Of a stretch of DNA of 64,000 bases, positions 54,664-62,737 are shown one piece after another. The translations under genes and the position numbers were made by a program. Position 1 is the stretch's first letter, and every line of letters starts with the position of its first letter. Origin of the DNA: Ideonella benzenivorans (lineage in GTDB: Bacteria > Pseudomonadota > Gammaproteobacteria > Burkholderiales > Burkholderiaceae_C); contig NZ_JAGWCB010000010.1 of assembly GCF_020387415.1 (NCBI RefSeq), positions 1 to 64,000 on the forward strand, read 5' to 3'. The notes beneath the pieces were generated by a model. The model searched no databases. It was not told the origin of the DNA and saw nothing but the letters and a program-made list of their open reading frames with translations.

Positions 54664-55590
54664 ATGACGCCCTCCCGTTCAACCCCGCGGCCCGAGTGGA
54701 TGAGCCAGAAGGAACGCGGCAGTCTCACGCTGCTGCGCATCATGACCTGGCTCTCGCTCAGGCTCGGCCGCCGACTGACCCGACCCGTCGTGGCCCTCAT
54801 CGCCCTGTACTTCCTGCTCACGGCCACGGCGGCCCGGCGGGCGTCGGCCAGCTACCTCGCCCGCTGCCTGGGTCGCCCGGCCACCTGGCGAGACCTCTAT
54901 CGCCACATGCATGCCTTCGCCTCCACGGTCCATGACCGGGTCTACCTGCTCAACGATCGCTTCGAGCTGTTCGACATCCGCCCCACGGGGCATGCGGCGC
55001 TGGGTCAGCTCAACGGCGAAGGCCAGGGCCTGCTGCTGTTGGGGGCGCATCTGGGCAGTTTCGAGGCCCTGCGAGCGCTGGCGCGTCACCACAGCCAGTT
55101 TCAGCTGAGCGTGGCCATGTACCTGGAGAACGCACGCCAGATCCACGACACACTGGCGGCGATCAACCCGGCAGCAGCCCCCGACATCATTGCCCTGGGC
55201 CAGCTTGAAGCCATCCTCACCCTGCATCAGCGGCTCCAGGAGGGCCGCATGGTCGGCGTCCTGGCGGACCGGGCCTCCGGCTCGGACCAATACCTTGAGA
55301 TGTCTTTTCTGGGTGGGCTGGCCCCTTTCCCCTGCGGCCCGTTCCGTCTCGCCGTCATGCTGCAGCAGCCGATCTTCTTCATGACCGGCCTGTACCGAGG
55401 GGGTCGCCGCTACGACCTGCACTTCGAGCCTCTGCACCTTGACCCCGCCCTGGGCCGGGACCGCGAGGCCCAGATCCATGCCCTGATGGCGCAGTACGTC
55501 GCCCGGCTGGAGCGGTATTGCCGTGAGGCGCCCTACAACTGGTTCAACTTCTATGATTTCTGGCAATCGCCCGCTTCTCCCCAAGCCTGA
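54664..55590 (+). CDS. LpxL/HtrB-like acyltransferase
   Basis: The 308-aa product is a LPLAT-superfamily acyltransferase of the lipid A type. The catalytic H-x4-E lies in LLLGAHLGSFEALRAL, followed by GVLADR. It has an N-terminal hydrophobic helix anchoring it to the inner membrane. In aryl polyene clusters an acyltransferase attaches the polyene to a lipid; this one is standalone, not fused to a glycosyltransferase as in E. coli ApeJ. Its stop overlaps the next gene by 38 nt. Confidence 0.85.
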   Translation: MTPSRSTPRPEWMSQKERGSLTLLRIMTWLSLRLGRRLTRPVVALIALYFLLTATAARRASASYLARCLGRPATWRDLYRHMHAFASTVHDRVYLLNDRFELFDIRPTGHAALGQLNGEGQGLLLLGAHLGSFEALRALARHHSQFQLSVAMYLENARQIHDTLAAINPAAAPDIIALGQLEAILTLHQRLQEGRMVGVLADRASGSDQYLEMSFLGGLAPFPCGPFRLAVMLQQPIFFMTGLYRGGRRYDLHFEPLHLDPALGRDREAQIHALMAQYVARLERYCREAPYNWFNFYDFWQSPASPQA

Positions 55591-56179
55591 GCTCAAGGCC
55601 TGGGTCCGTCGTCACGCCGGCATCCTGGCCCTGGGCCTGGGCTGCCTCGCCCCCGCCTGGGCCCAGCCCTGGACCCCGTCGACACTGATGCAGGCCCTGG
55701 CCACCCACAAGTCGGCCAAGGCCACTTTCGTCGAACGCAAGTACCTCGCCGTGCTGGACCAGCCCGTGGAATCGCGCGGTGAGCTGTCGTTCACCGCCCC
55801 CGACCGGCTGGAGAAGCGCACGCTCTCGCCCCGCCCGGAATCCCTGGTGCTACAGGGCGACACGCTCACGGTGGACGACGCCAACAAGCGCCGCATGACC
55901 CTGAGCCTGAACAGCAGCCCCGAGGCCGCGGCCTTCGTGGAAAGCATTCGCGGCACCTTGGCAGGCGACCTGGCGGCACTGCAGAAGTACTACAGCCTCG
56001 AACTCAACGGCAGCGAGGCACGCTGGAAGCTGCTGCTGGTGCCACAGCAGGCGCGCATGGCCAAGCTGGTCAGCCGCATCCGCATGGAGGGCAGCGGGAC
56101 CTCGGTGCGTCTGATCGTGTTCGAACAGGCCGACGGCGACCGCTCGGAAATGCAGATCACGCCGGTGCCCAACCCATGA
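55553..56179 (+). CDS. LolA-family lipid carrier of the polyene cluster (ApeL-like)
   Basis: The 208-aa protein has a signal peptide (GILALGLGCLAPAWA) and LolA-like strands (SAKATFVERKYLAVLDQPVESRGEL in part, LVLQGDTLTVDD). A homologue (ApeL) sits in the E. coli cluster directly ahead of the MMPL exporter, as here. It probably ferries the hydrophobic polyene lipid across the periplasm. It is well diverged from the housekeeping lolA at 2332. Confidence 0.82.
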   Translation: MISGNRPLLPKPELKAWVRRHAGILALGLGCLAPAWAQPWTPSTLMQALATHKSAKATFVERKYLAVLDQPVESRGELSFTAPDRLEKRTLSPRPESLVLQGDTLTVDDANKRRMTLSLNSSPEAAAFVESIRGTLAGDLAALQKYYSLELNGSEARWKLLLVPQQARMAKLVSRIRMEGSGTSVRLIVFEQADGDRSEMQITPVPNP

Positions 56180-58527
56180 TGCGCCGCTGGCTGTCCTGGC
56201 CGGTCGGGCTCTGGGTCCTGTTGCTGGCCCTGGGCGCAGGCGTCATCGCGCAGACCCGCTTCGTGGCCGACCTCTCGGCCTTCATGCCGCGGCTGCCCAC
56301 CGAGCGGCAGCAGCTCTTGCTCGACCAGCTGCAGGATGGCATCGTGGCCCGGCTCATCATGGTCGGCATCGAGGGCGGCGACGCCAGCAGCCGCGCCCGC
56401 CTCTCCCGCACGCTGGGGCAGCAGCTGCGGCAGGACCCCGCCTTCCAAGGTGTGCAGAACGGCGACGCCGAACTGCAGGACCGCGACCGCAGCTTCTTCT
56501 TCGAGCACCGCTACCTGCTGAGCCCCGCGGTGACCCCCGAGCGTTTCACCGTGGAGGGTTTGCGCCAGGCCATCGACGAATCCCTGCAGGGCCTGGCGGG
56601 CAACGGTGGCCTGCTGTTGAAAAGCCTGCTGCCCCGGGATCCCTCCGGCGAGACCCTGGCCCTGCTGGCCCAGTTCAACGGCGAGTCGCAGCCGGCCAGC
56701 CTGGAAGGGGCCTGGGCGTCGCGGGACGGGCAACGGGCCATCCTGCTGCTGCAGACGCGCGCCGCCGGATCCGACATCGACGCGCAGGCGGCCGCCCAGC
56801 AGCGCATCCGCACCCTGTTCGCCCAATTGCCGGACCGGCCGGCGGACGCCCGGCTGGTGATGAGCGGCACCGGCGTGTTCTCCGTGGCCTCCCGCGCCAC
56901 CATCCAGTCGGAGGTGAGCCGGCTGGCCACAGTGAGCCTGGTGCTGGTCGTGGGCCTGCTGCTGACGGTGTACCGCTCGCCGCGGCTGCTGTTGCTGGGC
57001 CTGCTGCCGGTGCTCAGCGGCGCCGTGGCCGGGGTGGCGGCGGTCAGCCTGGGCTTCGGTCAGGTGCATGGCCTGACCCTGGGCTTCGGCACCACCCTGA
57101 TCGGCGAGGCGGTGGACTACTCCATCTACCTCTTCGTGCAGCGGGCCGACCGGCAGGCCCCGGCCCACTTCTGGCGCACCATCCGCCTGGGGGTCCTCAC
57201 CTCCATCGTCGGCTTCGCGGCCATGCTCCTGTCCGGCTTCCCCGGTCTGGCCCAGCTGGGTCTGTATTCCATTGCCGGCCTGCTGGCCGCGGTGCTGGTG
57301 ACCCGGTTCGTGCTGCCCCGGCTGATGCCGGCGGTGCTGCCCCTGCGTGACCTGGCCCCGATGGGACAGGTTCTGCTGGGCGCGCTGCGGAAGCTGCCCC
57401 GGCTGCGGCCCGGGGTCGTCGTGCTGCTGGTGCTGGCCAGCGGCCTGCTGGCCTGGCGCCATGATCACATCTGGAACCGGCAACTCTCCGCGCTCAGCCC
57501 GGTGTCGCAGGCCGATCAGGCCCTGGACGCCAGCCTGCGCGCCGATCTGGGCGCTCCCGACCTGCGCTACATCGCCAGCATCTCCGCGCCCGACGAGGAA
57601 ACCGCTCTGCAACGGGCCGAACAGGCCGCGCAGGTGCTGCGCCACCTGCAGGACGCGCAGTGGCTGGGCGGCGTCAGCTCACCCACGCTGGCCCTGCCCA
57701 GCCAGGCCACCCAACAGGCGCGCCGGGCCGCCCTGCCACCGGCCGACACCCTGCGCAGCCGGCTGACCGAGGCGCTGCAGGGCTCACCGCTCAAGGCCGA
57801 GCGGCTCCAGGGCTTCGTGGAGGACGTGGCGCGGTCCCGCCAGGCGCCCCTGATTCACCGGGCCGACCTGCAGGACAGTTCGGCCGGCATGCTGGTGGAC
57901 TCGCTGCTGGTGCACCGCGGGCATGACGTGCTCGCCCTCCTGCCCCTGCACGCAGCGCCCGGCCAGGCCGATGGCGAGCTGGACGTGGCGCGCATCGCGC
58001 AGGCCCTGCAGGCAGCCCAGGTGTCCAACATCACCGTGATCGACCTGCTGGCCGAGACCACCAGCGTTTTCGACCACTACCTGCACGAGGCCCTGCGCAT
58101 GTCGGGCCTGGGCATGCTGGCGGTGCTGGTGCTGCTGGTCCTGCATCTGCGGAACGGTCCCCGTGTGCTGCGTGTGGCCCTGCCGCTGGCCTGCGCCGTC
58201 CTGACCGTGGCCTGCGGTCTGGTGTGGAGCGGCCACCCGCTCACCATCCTGCACCTGGTGGGCCTGCTGCTGGTGGTGGCCGTGGGGTCGAACTACGCCC
58301 TGTTCTTCGACAGCGGCCTGGGCCAGGGCAGCCCGCAGGAGCAAGGCCGCACCTTGGTGTCGCTCGCGGTGGCCAACCTCACCACCGTCTGCAGCTTCGC
58401 CACCCTGGGACTGTCCAAGGTGCCCCTGTTGGCGGCCATGGGCAGCACGGTGGCCCCGGGTGCCCTGCTGGCCCTGCTGTTCTCCGCCATCCTCTGCAGC
58501 CCGCGGGGGGCACGCCATGCCCGGTGA
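56176..58527 (+). CDS. MMPL-family lipid exporter (ApeM-like)
   Basis: The 783-aa RND-superfamily protein has about 12 helices in two blocks (first around residues 240-410, second from about 640) and large periplasmic loops. The helical region includes LGFGTTLIGEAVDYSIYLFV, the proton-relay Asp-containing segment, and VVAVGSNYALFFDSG in the second half. It is translated with the LolA-like gene (ATGATG overlap). It should move the polyene lipid out of the inner membrane. Confidence 0.88.
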   Translation: MMRRWLSWPVGLWVLLLALGAGVIAQTRFVADLSAFMPRLPTERQQLLLDQLQDGIVARLIMVGIEGGDASSRARLSRTLGQQLRQDPAFQGVQNGDAELQDRDRSFFFEHRYLLSPAVTPERFTVEGLRQAIDESLQGLAGNGGLLLKSLLPRDPSGETLALLAQFNGESQPASLEGAWASRDGQRAILLLQTRAAGSDIDAQAAAQQRIRTLFAQLPDRPADARLVMSGTGVFSVASRATIQSEVSRLATVSLVLVVGLLLTVYRSPRLLLLGLLPVLSGAVAGVAAVSLGFGQVHGLTLGFGTTLIGEAVDYSIYLFVQRADRQAPAHFWRTIRLGVLTSIVGFAAMLLSGFPGLAQLGLYSIAGLLAAVLVTRFVLPRLMPAVLPLRDLAPMGQVLLGALRKLPRLRPGVVVLLVLASGLLAWRHDHIWNRQLSALSPVSQADQALDASLRADLGAPDLRYIASISAPDEETALQRAEQAAQVLRHLQDAQWLGGVSSPTLALPSQATQQARRAALPPADTLRSRLTEALQGSPLKAERLQGFVEDVARSRQAPLIHRADLQDSSAGMLVDSLLVHRGHDVLALLPLHAAPGQADGELDVARIAQALQAAQVSNITVIDLLAETTSVFDHYLHEALRMSGLGMLAVLVLLVLHLRNGPRVLRVALPLACAVLTVACGLVWSGHPLTILHLVGLLLVVAVGSNYALFFDSGLGQGSPQEQGRTLVSLAVANLTTVCSFATLGLSKVPLLAAMGSTVAPGALLALLFSAILCSPRGARHAR

Positions 58528-59347
58528 CGCCAACGGCAACAGTCAGCCCGCCTGGCGCCCTGCGCCCCTGCTCGTGGCCAGCGGCCTGCTGCACCTGGCC
58601 CTGCTGGGGACGGTCTGCCTGCGCCCCGTGCTCTGGCCGTGGGGTCTCGGCCTGCTGCTGCTCAATCACCTGCTGATCAGCCTGTGCGGCCTGCTGCCGC
58701 GCTGCCGCTGGCTGGGGCCGACCCTGGTGCGCCTGCCGGAGGCCGCGCGGCAGCGCGGCGAAGTGGCCCTGACCTTCGACGATGGCCCGGACCCGGAGGT
58801 CACGCCCCAGGTCCTGGCCCTGCTGGCTGCACACGGCGTTCACGCCACGTTCTTCTGCATCGGGCAGCGGGCCGCAGCTCACCCTGAACTCTGCCAAGCA
58901 TTGGTCGATGCCGGCCACGAAGTCGGCAACCATGGGCACCGGCACCCGTGGCACGCGTCCTTCATGGGGCCTGGCGGCTGGCGCGACGAAATCTCGCAAG
59001 GGCAGGCGACCCTTCACCGCCTGACCGCGCAAACCCCGCGTTTCTACCGAGCCGTGGCGGGACTGCGCAACCCCTTTCTGGCCCCCGTCCTGCACCGGCT
59101 GGGCCTGCAACTGGCGGCCTGGACCCGGCGCGCCTACGACACCCGCTGCGGCGACCCTGACGTGGTCCTGCGGCGCCTGACGCACCGGCTCGCGGCCGGC
59201 GACATCCTCCTGCTGCACGATGGCCATGGCGCCCGCACGCCCCAGGGCGAGCCGGTGGTATTGGCCGTGCTGCCCCGCCTGCTGGCGCGGCTGGCCTCGC
59301 AGGGTTTGAGGCCCGTTACACTCTCGCAGGCATGCACGCCCCCTTGA
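58517..59347 (+). CDS. Polysaccharide deacetylase-like (NodB-homology) protein with membrane anchor
   Basis: The 276-aa product has two hydrophobic segments at the N-terminus and a NodB domain with motif 1 TFDDGPDPEVTPQVLALL (Asp pair), motif 2 HGHRHPWH (zinc histidines), and a C-terminal segment LLLHDGHGA. The family removes acetyl groups from sugars. It replaces the DUF3261 gene (ApeN) that stands here in E. coli. It overlaps the exporter by 11 nt. The substrate in this cluster is unknown. Confidence 0.82.
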   Translation: MPGDANGNSQPAWRPAPLLVASGLLHLALLGTVCLRPVLWPWGLGLLLLNHLLISLCGLLPRCRWLGPTLVRLPEAARQRGEVALTFDDGPDPEVTPQVLALLAAHGVHATFFCIGQRAAAHPELCQALVDAGHEVGNHGHRHPWHASFMGPGGWRDEISQGQATLHRLTAQTPRFYRAVAGLRNPFLAPVLHRLGLQLAAWTRRAYDTRCGDPDVVLRRLTHRLAAGDILLLHDGHGARTPQGEPVVLAVLPRLLARLASQGLRPVTLSQACTPP

Positions 59348-59565
59348 CGTTCACTCGCCTGCGTGCGGCCAAGCCCCTCGGAGGCATTCGCCTCACCCGG
59401 ATGCGCCATGCCTCGGCGAGGCTGCGTTGGCGGGTCAGCCAGTGGGTGGACCGGGGCCTGTCCTGTGCCCAAGGACACCGTCTCAGCAGAATGTGATGCG
59501 GCGGGTTGCGCAACCCCACCGACCGGCTCTCTTCCCCGTTCTCGACTCACGCTTGCAGGTTCTCC

Positions 59566-60759
59566 GTGCCGGCCATTGAACTCACCTCCTACACCTTGAC
59601 CAGTGCCCTGGGCGCTGGCCTGGATGCCACCTGGGCCGCCCTGCAATCCAAGCGCAGCGGCCTGGCCCGACGCGCCTGGGAAACCGTGGACCTGGACACC
59701 TGCATCGGTGAGGTGGAGGGCCTGGACGACCTGCCGGTGCCCGCCCCATGGCAGGCCTTCGACTGCCGCAACAACCGCCTGGCCTTGCTGGCCCTGCGAC
59801 AGGATGGCTTCGAAGCGGCCGTGCACGCAGCCATCGCACGCCATGGCGCCCACCGGGTGGGGGTGTTCCTGGGCACCAGCACCTCCGGCATCCTGAGTTC
59901 GGAGCTGGCCTATCGCGAGCGCGACGCCGAAGGCCATCTGCCAGCCTGGCTGGACTACCGCCACACCCACAACACCTACTCCGTGGCCGATTTCGTGCGG
60001 CACCACTTCGGTCTGAAGGGCCCCGCCGTCGTGGTCTCCACCGCCTGCTCCTCCAGTGCCAAGGTGTTTGCCAATGCACAGCGGATGATGCGCGCTGGTC
60101 TCATCGACGCCGCTGTGGTCGGCGGGGTCGATTCCTTGTGCCTGACCACGCTGTACGGCTTCACCTCGCTGCAACTGGTGGCCCAGGCCCCCTGCCGGCC
60201 CTGGGATGCCGCACGCAACGGCCTCTCGATCGGCGAGGCGGCCGGCTTCGCCCTGCTGGAATGGTCAGAGACCCCGACGCCCGGGGCCATCCTGCTGTCC
60301 GGCGTGGGCGAATCCAGCGACGGACACCACATGTCCGCCCCGCATCCCGAGGGCCTGGGGGCCCGGCTGGCCATGCAGGGCGCCCTCGACGCCGCGGGTC
60401 TGCGCCCCGAGGATGTGGACTACATCGCGCTGCACGGCACCTCCACCTCGGCCAATGACGCCGCGGAGGACAAGGCGGTGGTCGGCCTGTTCGGGGCCGG
60501 CACCGTGCCCTGCAGCTCCCTCAAGGGACACACCGGCCACACGCTGGGCGCCGCCGGCATCGTCAATGCCGTGGTGGGGGCTCTGGCCCTGACGCACGGC
60601 CTGGCCCCCGCCGGCGTCGGCACCCAACAGCTTGACCCGACCCTGTCCTCGCGCTACCTGCTGGACAACCTGCGCCTCCCCTTGCGGCATGTGCTGGGCA
60701 ACTCCTTCGGCTTCGGCGGCAGCAACTGCAGCGTCCTGCTGTCCAGGGAGGTCGCATGA
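59566..60759 (+). CDS. Beta-ketoacyl-ACP synthase (ApeO-like)
   Basis: The 397-aa FabF-type ketosynthase has the catalytic Cys161 in VSTACSSSAKVF, His290 in ALHGTSTSANDAAE and His322 in LKGHTGHTLGAAG. It should extend the aryl starter with malonyl units. I place the start at GTG 59566, where PAIELTSYTLTSALG opens the thiolase fold; an ATG at 59506 in the same frame would add 20 uncharacteristic residues. A 218-bp gap precedes it. Its partner follows immediately. Confidence 0.88.
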   Translation: MPAIELTSYTLTSALGAGLDATWAALQSKRSGLARRAWETVDLDTCIGEVEGLDDLPVPAPWQAFDCRNNRLALLALRQDGFEAAVHAAIARHGAHRVGVFLGTSTSGILSSELAYRERDAEGHLPAWLDYRHTHNTYSVADFVRHHFGLKGPAVVVSTACSSSAKVFANAQRMMRAGLIDAAVVGGVDSLCLTTLYGFTSLQLVAQAPCRPWDAARNGLSIGEAAGFALLEWSETPTPGAILLSGVGESSDGHHMSAPHPEGLGARLAMQGALDAAGLRPEDVDYIALHGTSTSANDAAEDKAVVGLFGAGTVPCSSLKGHTGHTLGAAGIVNAVVGALALTHGLAPAGVGTQQLDPTLSSRYLLDNLRLPLRHVLGNSFGFGGSNCSVLLSREVA

Positions 60760-61550
60760 GCGAGCCACTCGCCACGGTCCATCTGCAAAGCATCGGTCTG
60801 TACGGCCCCGGCATGAGCGGCTGGGCCGAGGCCCTGCCGGTGCTGCGCGGCGAACAGCCGCTGACGCTGACCCCGACCGAGCTGCCCGCCCCCACCTCGC
60901 TGCCGCCGGCAGAGCGACGGCGCGTCGGCGTGGCGCTGAAGCTGGCCATGGCCACCGGCCTGGATGCCGTGCAGGCCGCCGGTGCCGACGCCCACACGCT
61001 GGCCACGGTCTTCTCCTCCACCGGGGGCGACTGCGACAACTGCCACCACCTGCTGGACACGCTGGCCTCCGCCGACCGCGCCGTGTCGCCCACCCGCTTC
61101 CACAACTCGGTGCACAACATGCCCGCCGGCTATTGGGGCATCGCCAGCCACTGCCTGGCTCCCTCCACCAGCCTGTGCGCCTACGACGCCACCTTTGCCG
61201 CCGGCCTGCTGGAGGCCTTCACGCAGGTGCAGACCAGCGCGCAGCCGTGTCTGCTCGTGGCCTTTGACACGGCCTATCCCGAGCCGCTGCGCCAGGTCCG
61301 CCCCATCCCCTACGCCTTCGGGGTCGCGCTGCTGTTGAGCCCCGAGCCGACCACCGGCCCGCGCCTGCAGCTGGAACTCACCCAGGCCCCGCCGGACACC
61401 CTGGCCGATCCGGCGCTGGAGACGCTGCGCACCGCGGTGCCCGCCGCACGCGCACTGCCCTTGCTGCAGGGCCTGGCCCGGCAGACCGCCGGCCACTGGG
61501 TGCTGGACTATCTTGAAGACCTGCAGCTGCGGGTGAGCGTGCAGGCATGA
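60756..61550 (+). CDS. Short KS-like partner (chain-length-factor type, ApeC-like)
   Basis: The 264-aa protein matches the N-terminal half of a ketosynthase and resembles PF13723-type proteins. The position of the catalytic cysteine reads LAPSTSLCAYDATF, so the TACSSS motif is gone, and there is no C-terminal His pair. In E. coli, ApeC pairs with the ketosynthase ApeO as a chain-length-determining subunit; the overlap with the ketosynthase gene (ATGA) fits a complex. Shorter than a complete KS fold. Confidence 0.82.
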   Translation: MSEPLATVHLQSIGLYGPGMSGWAEALPVLRGEQPLTLTPTELPAPTSLPPAERRRVGVALKLAMATGLDAVQAAGADAHTLATVFSSTGGDCDNCHHLLDTLASADRAVSPTRFHNSVHNMPAGYWGIASHCLAPSTSLCAYDATFAAGLLEAFTQVQTSAQPCLLVAFDTAYPEPLRQVRPIPYAFGVALLLSPEPTTGPRLQLELTQAPPDTLADPALETLRTAVPAARALPLLQGLARQTAGHWVLDYLEDLQLRVSVQA

Positions 61551-61984
61551 GCCACGACCACGCCTGGATCGCGGCCCACATCCCGCACCAGGGACGCATG
61601 TGCCTGCTCGACGCCGTCTCTGAATGGGACGACGAGCACATCGTCTGCACCGCCAGCAGCCATCGGGCCCCCGACCACCCTTTGCGGACCACGCGCGGCC
61701 TGGAGATCACGGCCGGCATCGAATACGCGGCCCAGGCCATGGCGGTGCACGGCGCCCTCACCACCCCCGAGGCCGCCGCCGCCCGGCAGGGCTATCTGAC
61801 CAGCGTGCGCGACGTGCAGTGGCAACAGCCCCGGCTCGACACCGTGGACTCGCCGCTGCAAGTCCACGCCGAACGCCTCTCGGCCAACGGCATGACGGTG
61901 CTGTACCGCTTCTGGCTGGCCGCCGATGGGCACAATCTGCTCAGCGGCCGCGCCACCGTGGTGCTGGACGCCGAGAAGCTCTGA
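61547..61984 (+). CDS. Hotdog-fold dehydratase (ApeP-like)
   Basis: The 145-aa hotdog protein has IPHQGRMCLLDAV, matching the FabA/FabZ histidine region, and TAGIEYAAQAMAVHGAL, with the likely acidic residue. It is the expected second dehydratase subunit alongside the protein at 54354. It overlaps the preceding gene by ATGA and lies 8 bp before the ketoreductase. The final half is divergent from FabZ. Confidence 0.85.
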   Translation: MSHDHAWIAAHIPHQGRMCLLDAVSEWDDEHIVCTASSHRAPDHPLRTTRGLEITAGIEYAAQAMAVHGALTTPEAAAARQGYLTSVRDVQWQQPRLDTVDSPLQVHAERLSANGMTVLYRFWLAADGHNLLSGRATVVLDAEKL

Positions 61985-61992
61985 CTTTCCCG

Positions 61993-62733
61993 ATGAACAC
62001 TCCCGAGAAACCCCGGCGCAAGGCCCTGGTGACCGGTGGCAGCGGCGCCATCGGCGCGGCCATCTGCCGCCGCCTGGCCGCGGACGGCCTGCATGTGCTG
62101 GTGCACGCCAACCGGCAGGCGGCTGCCGCCCAGGCCCTGTGTGAGCAGTTGCGCGACAGCGGCGCCACGGCCGACTGGGTGCAGTTCGATGTCACCGATG
62201 GCGAGGCCTGCCAGCGGGCCCTGGAGGCGGTGCTGGCCGACGGCCCGGTGCAGGTGCTGGTGAACAACGCCGGCATCCACGACGACGCGGCCTTTCCGGG
62301 CATGTCCGCCCTGCAATGGCACCGCGTGATCGACGTGTCCCTGCATGGCTTCTTCAACGTCACGCAGCCACTGTCCATGCCCATGGTCCGCAGCCGCTGG
62401 GGCCGCATCATCTCGGTGTCTTCGGTCGCCGCGCTGACCGGCAACCGGGGCCAGACCAACTATGCGGCCGCCAAGGCCGGCCTGCATGCCGCCAGCAAAT
62501 CCCTGGCCCAGGAACTCGCCAGCCGCCACATCACCGTCAACGTGGTGGCCCCCGGCATCATCGAATCCGAGATGTCGGCCGGCGTGTTCGACCCGGAGAC
62601 CATCGCCCGCCTGGTGCCGATGAAACGCGCGGGCAGCCCGGACGATGTGGCCCATCTGGTGGGCTTCCTCGCCAGCGAACAGGCCCGTTACATCACGGGA
62701 CAGGTGATCTCCGTCAACGGGGGCATGGTCTGA
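61993..62733 (+). CDS. 3-oxoacyl-ACP reductase, SDR family (ApeQ/FabG-like)
   Basis: The 246-aa short-chain dehydrogenase has the NADP(H)-binding TGGSGAIGAAICR, NNAG in LVNNAGIHDD, and the catalytic Ser and Tyr-Lys in SVSSVAALTGNRGQTNYAAAKAG. It would reduce the beta-keto group at each cycle. Start ATG 61993 gives 246 aa, the standard length. It lies 4 bp before the chorismatase gene, so they are one transcript. Confidence 0.9.
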   Translation: MNTPEKPRRKALVTGGSGAIGAAICRRLAADGLHVLVHANRQAAAAQALCEQLRDSGATADWVQFDVTDGEACQRALEAVLADGPVQVLVNNAGIHDDAAFPGMSALQWHRVIDVSLHGFFNVTQPLSMPMVRSRWGRIISVSSVAALTGNRGQTNYAAAKAGLHAASKSLAQELASRHITVNVVAPGIIESEMSAGVFDPETIARLVPMKRAGSPDDVAHLVGFLASEQARYITGQVISVNGGMV

Positions 62734-62737
62734 TCCC

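Noticed and set aside
59332-59496. A 54-codon basic ORF overlapping the end of the deacetylase gene and filling most of the gap before the ketosynthase
   Set aside because: It has no domain I recognise, a poor ribosome-binding site (AGG touching the ATG) and arginine-rich composition of the kind chance ORFs show in GC-rich DNA. It is not annotated as a gene.
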